Shown here: piece by piece, positions 1-8,480 of the stretch
Layout of the letters: the number at the start of each line of letters is the position of its first letter
Numbering within the stretch: position 1 is the first letter of the stretch
Assembly (NCBI RefSeq): GCF_036884655.1
Contig: NC_088347.1
Coordinates: forward strand, 10,922,501-10,986,500
Origin: Musa acuminata AAA Group
Lineage: Eukaryota; Streptophyta; Magnoliopsida; Zingiberales; Musaceae
Direction: 5' to 3'
Length of the DNA stretch: 64,000 nucleotides
Made by a program: the position numbers and the translations under genes
The notes under the pieces: generated by a model
Told to the model about the DNA's origin: nothing
Seen by the model: only the letters and a program-made list of their open reading frames with translations
Database searches by the model: none

Positions 1-167
1 TCTGCGTCCGGCCATATTAAATTCTTTTGAGCTTGAACGCGCGATTGTTTAATTTTTGTTTCTGCTAGAATAACAATATCAAATGCGGCAGACTTGATTA
101 TTCTGTTGAGCTCCTGACATTTCTCCGGCTTATTAAGTCCGCGAACATTCCAGCATGTTATCTTCAT
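1..167 (-). pseudogene. LINE ORF2 N-terminus (endonuclease domain), runs off the window
   Basis: The minus strand opens with ATG at 165-167 and reads open to the window edge (55 codons). The product starts with the WNVRGLNKPEK signature of plant LINE ORF2 and reaches ILAETKIKQ. This is the start of the apurinic-like endonuclease (EEP) domain: the Asn of WNVRGL and the Glu of ETK are family catalytic positions. The domain nicks target DNA to prime reverse transcription. The start lies 38 bases after the ORF1 stop, the usual LINE ORF1-ORF2 arrangement. Because ORF1 of the same copy is broken, I call it a pseudogene although the visible part is open. The reverse transcriptase would lie left of the window. 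Confidence 0.85.
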
Positions 168-205
168 CAGTGATAAATAAATGAAAAGGTGGTAAGGTAT
201 TCATC

Positions 206-773
206 CTACGACTTTGGATGGACTGTACCATCCTTTTTCTTATCCTTCGGTTTTGTATTTTCCTCCCGCACAATATCCTTACACTTTATGGCTTTATTCC
301 TATATTTATCCACTTCATCTATAGCTTGTAGATTTTTAAACTTTAAAGTACCTTGAATCATGTGGTCTTGATTGGCAGGGTTTGTTGAAGCACGATAAGA
401 TTGTTGCAGCATAATATCCTGGATAGTACTTGTTGGAGCAGCCTGGCTAGAGAGGTTTGTTGGGGCATGAGTTTGTTGAGACAGAATATCCTTGTTGGCG
501 ATGTTTGTTGTGGCTTGAGTTTGTCGAGGAAGAATATCCTTGCTAGCGAGATTTGTTTGGGCCTGAGTTCATTGAGCTATTGTGGACGGATCCGATGATA
601 TTGGAAGAGATGAAGTTCCTGACTTATGTTTCTCCTGTCCACTAGTACCATGGGAAACCTCTATTGTGGAAGGCTCCGACATTATAGGAAGAGATGAAGT
701 TTTGGATTTGTCCTTATGTCCGCGGTGCTTTCCTTGCGAGTTGGAATGCTCAATAGTTTTCGCCACCATCGGT
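206..773 (-). pseudogene. LINE ORF1, C-terminal part
   Basis: This is the minus-strand tail of the LINE ORF1 (nucleic-acid-binding chaperone-like protein), separated from its N-terminal part by copia B. One frame runs from about 769 to the stop at 206-208, broken by an in-frame TGA at 569-571. The product is hydrophilic and low-complexity: two copies of a TSSLPI-x2-(E/D)PSTI motif upstream of the stop, then several roughly 16-residue units resembling TQAxTNLAxKDILxxQ, then a basic tail (KPKDKKKDG). No enzymatic domain is expected here. Assignment rests on continuity with the zinc knuckle and DUF4283-like part at 16952-17414 and on ORF2 following. Confidence 0.7.
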
Positions 774-778
774 GCTAC
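774..778. repeat. Target-site duplication of copia B (GCTAC)
   Basis: GCTAC directly precedes the 5' LTR and is repeated at 16947-16951 directly after the 3' LTR. Five bases is the normal copia duplication length, and it fixes both element ends. Confidence 0.9.
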
Positions 779-2269
779 TGCTAGTCATAGGTGCCCAGCA
801 AGCCAATCACGTGAGTGATGGCACGTGTGACTTGATACAAAATCTTTTTGCTTATTATATTTTGGCGTATATCACTTTATAACTATTGCATAAATGCATA
901 TATATATTGTGATGTCCTTGGATTTGTGTAATGGGAATCGGATCGTGATGAGATCACGATAATGAGATCGATTCACCTTCAAACACATATCCTAAATAAT
1001 CCCGGTCATAGGTTACTCGAGAGGGACATCGTGATAATCGGATAGACTGGTGTGCTGTATACCCGTCCATATGATGGATGCAGCTGGTCTCATAGCTGCT
1101 TGTGTAGGGACACTAGGGATACAGTACAGGTGCTCATTGGAGAATGATTTCCCTAATTGATCCGCTTACGGAATGCTGGATGGTTGATGATGCCTTATTG
1201 TCAAACAGTGATTCCGTAGTCCTAGTGGTGTATCTGGTCCTTAGACTTGAGACACCAAGGATGTCCTGTATGAGTGCTCCACTCTTTGATACCAGACTTA
1301 TAGGTTTGGCTGTCCCAAATCTAGTACAACTGGTCATTAGGAGTGGTAGTCGACCTTACGAGGGCTATTAAGTGTCGACAGAGGATCATCCACTCTCGGC
1401 GTCATGAGAGGAATATCCCATGTGTTCTTGCTCAGACAAATCCCTGGCCAGGGTCATTCGGGTTGAGAGAGAAAGAGTTCTCCGAGAGAATCCGATTAGA
1501 GCGAGACTCGAGTAGAAACCGTATGGGTCTGACAACACCATGCTCGATATACGGTCTCTGGGATATTAGATGGATGAGGGACTATAGGTACATGGTAACT
1601 AAGGACAGACAGGTCCAATGGATTGGATTCCCTTATATCGTTTGGGGACTACGGCGTAGTGGCCTAGTACGTCCGTAGTCGATGAGTCGAGTGAATTATT
1701 ACAGAGATAATAATTCACTGAGTTAGAAGGAGTTCTGACAAGTATGACTCACGGCCAGCTCGATATTGGGCCTAGAGGATCACACACATATGGTAGGCAT
1801 TGCGATGAGTAGAGGTTCAGATATGAGATATCCGACGGAGCCCTTGTCTTATTGGATGCAGATCCAATACCCACTAGGGAAGGACCCATTAGGGTTTGAC
1901 ACGGGATCTCTATAAATAGGAGAGATTCACAACCTCATAGGCTAGAGTCTTTGCTTACCTTTCCTATTCTCCTCTTCCTCTCCACCTCAGAGTAGGCCTA
2001 GAGTTTTGAGGAGCATCGTCGCAACCCTGCTGTGTGGATCACCGCTAGAGAGGAGGATGCTTGACCTCCTTCACCCTCTCCTAAGGATCTGCAAGGAAAC
2101 AGGGATATACGATCTCCCTAGGTAACACAATCTATACGCAGTTTCATGTTTCGCGTATTTTTGCGTACTAATCTTCGCACGATGATGAACATCTTTTTGG
2201 GAATGGGGGATTTTTGTTTTCTTGATCTTCCACTACGTATATGATGTCGCCCCCCATGATTTCCCAACT
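779..2269 (+). repeat. 5' LTR of copia B
   Basis: Starts TGCTAGTC after the duplication and ends at CCCAAC-T, where the expected final A is T (the 3' LTR ends CCCAACA). TATAAATA at 1911-1918 is the likely promoter. U3 has two inverted repeats: GACTACGG (1647-1654) with CCGTAGTC (1673-1680), and an 11-bp perfect stem 1691-1701 with 1708-1718. Short open frames inside it are not genes. Confidence 0.93.
1911..1918 (+). promoter_or_regulatory. TATA box in copia B 5' LTR
   Basis: TATAAATA, conserved in the other LTR at 16589-16596. It lies about 360 bases before the LTR end, so transcription would start in the LTR. Confidence 0.6.
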
Positions 2270-2270
2270 G

Positions 2271-2283
2271 TGCTATCAGAGCC
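2271..2283 (+). promoter_or_regulatory. Primer binding site of copia B
   Basis: TGCTATCAGAGCC starts one base after the 5' LTR. It matches the plant tRNA-iMet complement TGGTATCAGAGCC with one mismatch. Confidence 0.8.
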
Positions 2284-3840
2284 AGGTTGTTCGTGCGAAT
2301 GATTGGTTTTGAACTGCGTGTGTTGTGTTTAGGAAGAATTTTGACGTAAAAATCGTTGACGCAAAAGCGAGAAAGGGCAGCAATAGTTGCTGCCCTCGAT
2401 CTGCGTGCGTGAAGCGCAGCCGAAGGCGGGCAGCCCCCCCCCCCATAGGGGCGGCCGCCCGGCGGGACAGCACCGCCTGCGGAGGCAACGGTGCCGGCGG
2501 GGGAGCCCACCTACAGTGGCAGCGCCGCCAGCGGGCGTGCCGCCTGCAGGCGAGGGCAGTGCCCTCGCCCCGCCGCACAGGCCGTCGCCAGTAGGGTGGC
2601 AGCGGCGGCGGCAACAGCAAAGGATAGTAGGGTATTAGGGTTTTCTGGAAAAAGACACTTTTACCCCTCGGAATTTAAGAAATTCCAGTTTCTGTCTTTT
2701 GTCCAAATTATGAAAATACCCCTATAAATTCAGAAATTCCCTACATGTCCCTGATTTCAAAAAATATTAATTAATTAAAAGGTTTAGTTGATTATTATTT
2801 TTATTATTATCTAGTAGTCCTACATGATGATGATTATTTATACATGTGATGTATGATGTGTGGACGGATGATCATGGACCGTGTGATGTGTGTACTTGTG
2901 ATTATTATTATTGAGGTCTGCGACCCTCCATTATATTTCTCGTTTATTGTTGGGCCTGCGTGCCTATGATTAAGTTGTAATCACATGAGGAGGCGCAGCG
3001 GGAGCGTGGATGCGATAGCGGGACCCACGAGACGGACGATCGTGATGCATGGAGATGCATCAAGATGTCGACGGAATCGACGAGGACGAGATGGACGATC
3101 ACAGGGCATGGAGATGCACCGTTGCACACATAGATCTTGATGTGAGTGATTAGGCCTACTGGCTCGGGCCTAATCATATTAGGTTGTGGTCCATGATCAT
3201 CTGGTGTGATTGCTTATACACATACTAGATATGTATATATATTTGCATGCGATGTAGATATATATTAAATATGTATATGTGTGACATGTCGTATTAGGAG
3301 ACCAAATTATAGAAACATCTCTCGATAATATTAAGTCGGTAAATGTGAGGCAATTAGATTGACCCACGTGGCCTTCCATCGTTATAAGTAGGAACCGATT
3401 CCCGGTGTAGGTTGAGTTGGTCGAGTCCCTCGAGACTCACCTATATCGCGATTCGCTATCTTGCTTACGACATAGAGATGTCACCGGTGACCTGACGGCA
3501 TGGTATGCTTGGTCGAGTCCCTCGAGGGTATATCATCAAATCAGACTCATCTTGTAACGAAGGTGTTGACTTAACCGAGCATCATGGTTGGTCGAGTCCC
3601 TCGAGGCCATGGTGATTCGGAGGCCGAACAGGACGGGAATCACAAGGAGTTGTGATCGGCAAGAGTTGCCTACCTTTTAGGCTTAGTGTGATTGGTCGAG
3701 TCCCTCGAGGTTACACTAAGACGCTGATTGGATCCTGATCCCCACTAGAAGTCTGCCGGAGACTTCCGTTTCACGTGCTGAGGGTGTCGCGTGACTCGTT
3801 AGTAAAATAGTGGGAGCATATTAAGATAGAAGTCCATATC
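2284..3840 (+). other. Long untranslated leader of copia B
   Basis: About 1.5 kb between primer site and gag with no credible coding frame. It holds a very GC-rich block (about 2396-2625) with a C tract and many GCCGCC/GGCGG runs, AT-rich sequence, an imperfect repeat of about 58 bases near 3030-3115 sharing CATGGAGATGCA, and the four-hairpin array at 3400-3720. Overlapping frames in the GC block are composition artefacts. Confidence 0.7.
3408..3720 (+). repeat. Four hairpins with an invariant 18-nt head (copia B leader)
   Basis: TTGGTCGAGTCCCTCGAG occurs exactly four times at 3417-3434, 3509-3526, 3588-3605 and 3692-3709. Inside it TCGAG and CTCGA pair around a TCC loop. Each copy is flanked by a different pair of complementary arms: 3408-3417 with 3435-3443 (one bulge; the left arm takes in the first T of the copy), 3501-3508 with 3528-3535, 3580-3587 with 3607-3614, and 3682-3691 with 3711-3720. 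Some pairs are G-U. Different arms that still pair point to selection for RNA structure. The function is unknown; dimerisation, packaging or translation control of the genomic RNA are guesses. Confidence 0.8.
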
Positions 3841-5144
3841 TTGATAGTTTATTTCTTGCAAAATCGGCATGTTATTCATTTCTGCTACATCTTTATTTTT
3901 CAGAAAATATCGCTTTCAAATCCCTTACGTGGCATACTTAATGTCAACTGCCTCACTGGTCCAAATTATACAGATTGGCTCCGTAACTTGAGAATTATTC
4001 TCACAGCGGAGAAAATCGTGTACGTCCTTGATACAGTGATACTTACGCCCGAAGAAGGGGCAAGCGAGGATGAGATCGCTTGCTACGTGAAGTACATTGA
4101 TGACTCCACTCTTGCTCAGTGCTATATGTTGGGCTCTATGACTCCAGAGTTACAGAGACAACATGAAAAGATGGATGCCAGATCCATTCTCCTACATATC
4201 CGTAAATTGTTTGAGGAACAGGGAAGGACTCAATGATATGAGATATCCAAGAGCCTTTTCCGCGCTAGGATGACTGAGGGGACACCGGTTCAGAACCATG
4301 TCCTAAAGATGATTGAGTGGATAGAGAAACTCACAGGTCTAGGAATGGTCCTAGAGGATAACTTGTGTGTGGACATTGTGCTTCAGTCCCTACCAGATTC
4401 CTTTTCACAGTTCATAATGAATTTTAATATGAACAAGCTTGAGGTGACTCTCCCAGAGCTCCTCAATATGTTGAGGGAGGCAGAGAGTACTATTAAGAAA
4501 GAGAAGCCAGTTCTCTACACTAGTGAGACCAGAAAGAAAAGGAAAGAAGAAAGGTCCCTTAAGAAGGGAAAGGGCAAGGGCAAACAAGGTAAAGCAAAGG
4601 TTGCTAAGAAAGACCCAACAAAGGACAAAGGCCAGTGCTTCCACTATGGTAAAGATGGGCATTGGAAGAGAAACTACAAAGAGTACCTTGCAGAAAGGGC
4701 GAAACAAAAGCTTGATGAAGCTTCAGGTACATTCATGATCAGTCTCCTTTTGTCAAACTCTTATGATAACACATGGGTATTGGATACCGGTAGTGCTTAT
4801 CATATATGCAATTCGTTGCAGGTTCTGGCAAGGCCTAGGAGATTAGAGAGAGGCGAGATGGACCTCAAGATGGGTAATGGAGCAAAAGTTGCTGTATTAG
4901 CTATTGGCGAGGTCGCCCTACATCTGCCTAGTGGATCTTTTATTGCATTAGATGCATGTTATTTTGTTCCTTCTATTATCAAAAACATTATCTCCATTTC
5001 ATGTTTAACAGTTAGTGGATATAAATTTGTTTTTGAGAACAATGGTTGTTCGATATTATTAGATGATAAGATCATCACGAAAGGAACATTGCATAATGGT
5101 TTATTTATGTTAGACACCACTCCACATATCATGAATGTAAATGT
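3841..5144 (+). pseudogene. Copia B gag and protease (broken)
   Basis: Gag and aspartic protease of a Ty1/copia element. Gag assembles the particle and protease cleaves the polyprotein. The conserved N-terminus (NPLRGIL ... LTGPNYTDWLRNL) follows an ATA near 3907 where an ATG would be expected, so the start may be lost. A TGA at 4234-4236 interrupts gag, probably from CGA. The knuckle region is [14 protein letters not shown]: the second and fourth metal ligands of CCHC are Tyr, which fits TGT-to-TAT changes. Protease is seen as [12 protein letters not shown] near 4774, with the Asp-Thr-Gly active site intact. The frame is interrupted at 5145 by element A and resumes at 12807. Confidence 0.88.
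5140..5144. repeat. Target-site duplication of copia A (AATGT)
   Basis: AATGT precedes the 5' LTR of A and is repeated at 12802-12806 after its 3' LTR. It is B coding sequence, which shows A landed inside B. Confidence 0.93.
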
Positions 5145-6119
5145 TGTTGAATCTCGTATTTTGATGATGAAACTACTTGATATATGTTTATGATTTAATC
5201 TGCGTTTTGAGTGACGCAGGATGCTTCGATCAGGATGAGAAAATTAAAGCAGGATAATCATGTTGTGCCGAAGGAACATGTCAGAAGATTGGACGTCGGG
5301 CCGGTGGATCGGTCGACGTATCGACAGAAGGCTTCGGGCCGTGGACTCGGGCATCGGGCCAAGAAGAGCGGGTATTGTGCCAAGGATATCGGAGTTGCGG
5401 AGTCAACTGGCCGATTGGGCAATAGGCTGCACGAGAGGACGATGCGCCGAAGAATCGGACGAAGCGTCGAGGGACCAATGACATGTCGGACAACTTGGTT
5501 AATTGCTTAGGATTAATTGTCTCGATTGAAGTTTTGTTTTGTCGTGCAGGATTAACTATGATAACGATGAAGACATAAAGCGAAACAAAGTGTCGGAGTC
5601 AAGCGCGAAGGATTTGTTGCGAGTTCGAGAGTTCGACGGAAGTCCGAAGATTCGTTGGGAGTTCGCGGAGCTCGCCGAGAAAGATCGGAGCTTGCCGAAG
5701 AAGCTCGTTGGAACTCGCTAAGAACAAATCGTGAAGTCTAGGAGCTTGCCGGGAGTCCGCAGAATGGTTTCCGAGATTTCTTCGGAAGACCGCCGGAAGT
5801 TTGCCGGAAGCTCGCTAGAAGAAGTCTTGACTTGCGGACTTTGTAATAGCTTAGAAAATGTCTTTAAATTCATAGTTAGCACGTTAATTAGGGTTAGGAT
5901 TAGGTGTTAATCCTATAACCCAAGTAGGGGCCAATTAGGCCCAAGTTCGGACTGGTTTGGACCAAGTTTGGAGCCAAACCAAGTGAGCTGGAATAGTGAA
6001 GAGGTGCCACCTCTCCAGCCTGGAGGTGCCACCGCCAGGGCTGCGAGGTTGGGAGGTGCAACCGCTTGGGCTGTGGGGTTGGGAGGTGCAACCGCCCCAG
6101 CCAAGAGGTTGCACCGCCA

Positions 6120-6466
6120 GAGCTCAAGTTCCGAGCTCTGCCAGGCGATGCAACCACCGAGCTCAGTCTTCGAGCTCTGGCAGAGTGGTGCATCAGCCTG
6201 AGCTCAGTCTCGAGCTTTGCCAGGTGATGCATTCACCAAGCTCAGTCTTCGAGCTCTGGCAGAATGGTGCATCAGCTTGAGCTCAGTTTGGAGCTCTGCC
6301 AAGTGATGCAACCACCAAGCTCAGATTTCGAGCTCTGCCAGGTGATGCAACCACCAAGCTCAGTCTTCGAGCTCTGCCAGGTGATGCAACCATCGAGCTC
6401 AGTCTTCGAGCTCTGGCAGAGAGAAGCAATCGGCAGAGCTCAGTCTTCGAGCTCTGCCAGGCGGTG
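6120..6466 (+). repeat. About nine ~40-bp tandem units in U3 of copia A
   Basis: Units combine GAGCTCAGTCTTCGAGCTC with CTGCCAGGTGATGCAACCACC. Both halves are near-palindromic. The same array is at 11489-11835. It lies just upstream of the TATA box, so it may bind regulatory proteins. Confidence 0.8.
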
Positions 6467-6565
6467 CCACCTCTCCAGTCGAGAGGTGCAACCGCCTGAT
6501 CCCAGAATTCTGGGATTTGATCGATTTGATCGTTTTGAGCTCGAATTTTGAATTGGGTTGGGGCC

Positions 6566-6573
6566 TATAAATA
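6566..6573 (+). promoter_or_regulatory. TATA box in copia A 5' LTR
   Basis: TATAAATA in the context GGGGCCTATAAATACCCCACC. The same context recurs at 11935, 28942, 36434 and 43888, and on the minus strand at 62722-62729, so it is conserved across the family. Confidence 0.75.
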
Positions 6574-7082
6574 CCCCACCCATTCAGCACTGAACAGAGC
6601 AAGAACTGACCCGAAATCTTGATCTTTTCAGTGGTTCTTAGAGCTCAAAACTGCTAGTTTTCCTCCTCCTTCTGTTCTTCAAGTTTGAGTTGAAAAGAGA
6701 GGAGAGAAAACATCTGTAAAGGTTGTCTCCTAAGCCTGTCAAAAGGAGAGAAATTGTAAGAGGGAAGTTTGGCCTTCGCCCATTGAAGGAAGGCACCTAG
6801 TTGACGTCGGCAACCTCATCGGTGGAGGAAGCCAAAAGTGGAGTAGGTCAAGGCTGACCGAACCACTCTAAATCTCTGGTTTGCATTTAATTTCGAGTAC
6901 TTTATCATTACTGCAAACCTCCCTCATCACTACTGCTCTCTGCGCTTTCACGAACAAGTTCTAAGAGCTGTTCTTCCAAATCTGCATTCAGACGTAACTT
7001 CATATTTTCAGATTTCAGTTCACGTTTACGTCTTGATTTCAACTGCATACTGCCTTCTGTGAGTATACAAACGAGTTTCAAA

Positions 7083-7313
7083 GTTTAGACGTAAATCTAC
7101 GTTTAGACGTAAAACTGCGTTTAGACGTAAAACTGCGTTTAGACGTAAAACTGCGTTTAGACGTAAAACTGCGTTTAGACGTAAATCTGCGTTTAGACGT
7201 AAATCTGCATTTAGACGTAAATCTGAGTTTAAACGCAAAACTGCGCTTAGACGCAAAACTGCGCTTAAACGCAATCTGCACTTAGACGCAAACTGCACTT
7301 AGATACAAACTGA
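7083..7313 (+). repeat. 18-bp minisatellite in the transcribed part of copia A LTR
   Basis: About 13 units of GTTTAGACGTAAAACTGC and variants (some 17 bases). The copy in the 3' LTR is at 12452-12682. LTRs G, H and L carry only isolated related units such as GCGTTTAGACGTAAATC, so the array expanded in the A subfamily. Its minus-strand open frame of RLNAVL repeats is an artefact. Confidence 0.85.
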
Positions 7314-7433
7314 GAATTTGCTTTTGCATCACAATAGTTTTTGAACGAACGCAGCTTTTGGTTTTTAAATTATTATAAGATTTCCGCTGCACTAATTCAC
7401 CCCCCCCCTCTTAGTGCTCTCGATCCTAACAAT

Positions 7434-7445
7434 TGGTATCAGAGC
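7434..7445 (+). promoter_or_regulatory. Primer binding site of copia A
   Basis: TGGTATCAGAGC two bases after the LTR, a perfect match to the tRNA-iMet 3' end complement. Confidence 0.9.
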
Positions 7446-7481
7446 GGGGTTTTTCTCATTTCGGATTTACACCCGAGAGAA

Positions 7482-8480
7482 ATGACTTTTCAAGAGGGCT
7501 GTTCGGTCTTTCGTCCACCGTTCTTTAACGGATTGGACTACACTTATTGGAAAACTCGAATGAGAGTTTTCTTAATTTCTCTAAATCTGGATTTATGGAA
7601 TATCATTGAAAACGGTTTTCAACTTCCCTCCAAACCGATGAACGAATGGTCGGTTTTGGAGAAGAAGAATTTTTCTTTAAACGCAAAGGCTATGAATGCC
7701 TTATTTTGCGCATTGGACAAAAATGAGTTCAATCGGATTTCTACGTGTGAAACGGCTTTCGATATTTGGCGCACTCTTGAAATCACGCACGAGGGAACTA
7801 GTAGAGTCAAAGACTCGAAAGTTAATATTCTACTGCTTGATTTCGAGCTTTTTCATATGAAACCAAGCGAAACCGTTGTTGACATGTACACCCGTTTTAC
7901 GGATGTCGTCAATGGTTTAAAATCACTTGGTAAAAGCTTTTCGGATTTTGAACTCGTTAACAAAGTTTTGCGCTCACTTTCTAAAACTTGGGATTCAAAA
8001 GTAATTGCTATTCAAGAATCAAAAAACTTGAACCATTTTCCACTTGAAGAACTAATTGGTTCATTGATCACATATGAAATGACGTGCAATGCACGTGAAG
8101 AACTTGAGAACCACCTTCCAAAGAACAGGAAGGATTTGGAACTCTGGACAAATGAATGCCACTTGAGCGATGACTCAAGTGATGAGGACAATGATGAACA
8201 AACCAACCTTCCAAAGAACAGGAAGGATTTGGGACATAGAACATTTGAAGACCACTCGAGCATAAGCTCAAGTGATGGTGAACTTAAAATGAAACGAAAA
8301 TTAAAAAGCAAAAAGAATGGAACTACTTGCTTTAAACGCAAGAAGAAGAACAAAAATTGGGATGAATCGAGCTCCTCCGAAGAAGAGAAAGTCAACAAAA
8401 GCAAGGCGGCAAACTACGCCTTAACAGCCTACAATGATGAGGTAATCGAAATCCCCCTAATTTACTTCGAAATTACATGA
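7482..8480 (+). CDS. Gag protein of copia A (UBN2-type), intact
   Basis: An open frame of 332 codons starting at the ATG of GAGAAATGAC, the same position as gag in D, F, G and H. It makes a copia-type capsid protein. Residues about 10-215 form the UBN2 gag domain with YWKTRMRVFLIS, KAMNALFCALDKNEFNRIS, MYTRFTDVVNGLKSLGKSF and PLEELIGSLITYEM. It then differs from its relatives. A segment beginning LPKNRKDL is duplicated (about 8114-8205 and 8206-8300). The CCHC knuckle found at this point in G and H is gone, replaced by a Lys-rich stretch (KRKLKSKKNGTTCFKRKKKNK). The tail WDESSSSEEE is retained. No protease follows. The frame is free of stops, unlike all other gag copies here, so purifying selection or very recent origin is likely. 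Confidence 0.9.
   Translation: MTFQEGCSVFRPPFFNGLDYTYWKTRMRVFLISLNLDLWNIIENGFQLPSKPMNEWSVLEKKNFSLNAKAMNALFCALDKNEFNRISTCETAFDIWRTLEITHEGTSRVKDSKVNILLLDFELFHMKPSETVVDMYTRFTDVVNGLKSLGKSFSDFELVNKVLRSLSKTWDSKVIAIQESKNLNHFPLEELIGSLITYEMTCNAREELENHLPKNRKDLELWTNECHLSDDSSDEDNDEQTNLPKNRKDLGHRTFEDHSSISSSDGELKMKRKLKSKKNGTTCFKRKKKNKNWDESSSSEEEKVNKSKAANYALTAYNDEVIEIPLIYFEIT

Larger units (their letters stand above)
1..778 (-). mobile_element. Plant LINE (non-LTR retrotransposon), 3' portion
   Basis: The minus-strand LINE fragment carries the end of ORF1 and the start of ORF2. It is interrupted at 778 by copia B, whose 5-bp duplication GCTAC (774-778 and 16947-16951) is LINE sequence. The LINE continues at 16952-17414. 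Its 5' end is truncated inside the ORF1 DUF4283-like domain, as is common for LINEs. Its 3' end is left of the window. Confidence 0.8.
5145..7431 (+). repeat. 5' LTR of copia A
   Basis: TGTTGAATCTCG ... GATCCTAACA, 2287 bases. U3 holds about nine 40-bp units (6120-6466) and palindromic GGTGCAACC cores. TATAAATA is at 6566-6573. The region after it holds an 18-bp minisatellite (7083-7313) and a C tract of nine before the conserved end TCTTAGTGCTC. Open frames inside are duplicated in the other LTR and are not genes. Confidence 0.95.

Noticed and set aside
1134..1678. Open frames in the B LTR (also 15812-16356)
   Set aside because: Present in both LTRs with different stops and no protein similarity I recognise.
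2118..2727. Overlapping open frames on both strands in the B leader
   Set aside because: They follow from very high GC and few stops; no domain, no conserved start, and they lie in an untranslated leader.
3417..3434. RNA polymerase III B box or tRNA-derived SINE
   Set aside because: The head has a mismatch at the B box, and I find no A box, tRNA fold or poly-A/T tail around it. Mentioned only as an alternative.
3417..3709. CRISPR-like array in the B leader
   Set aside because: Only four short repeats at uneven spacing, in a plant retrotransposon, with flanks that pair with each other rather than unrelated spacers.
5211..5721. Open frames in the A LTR repeated at 10580-11090
   Set aside because: Identical in both LTRs, upstream of the TATA box, with no recognisable protein; they reflect LTR sequence, not a gene.
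7026..7298. Minus-strand frame rich in RLNAVL / FTSKRS repeats
   Set aside because: Translation of the 18-bp minisatellite. The periodic protein is a by-product of an 18-base repeat with no stop.
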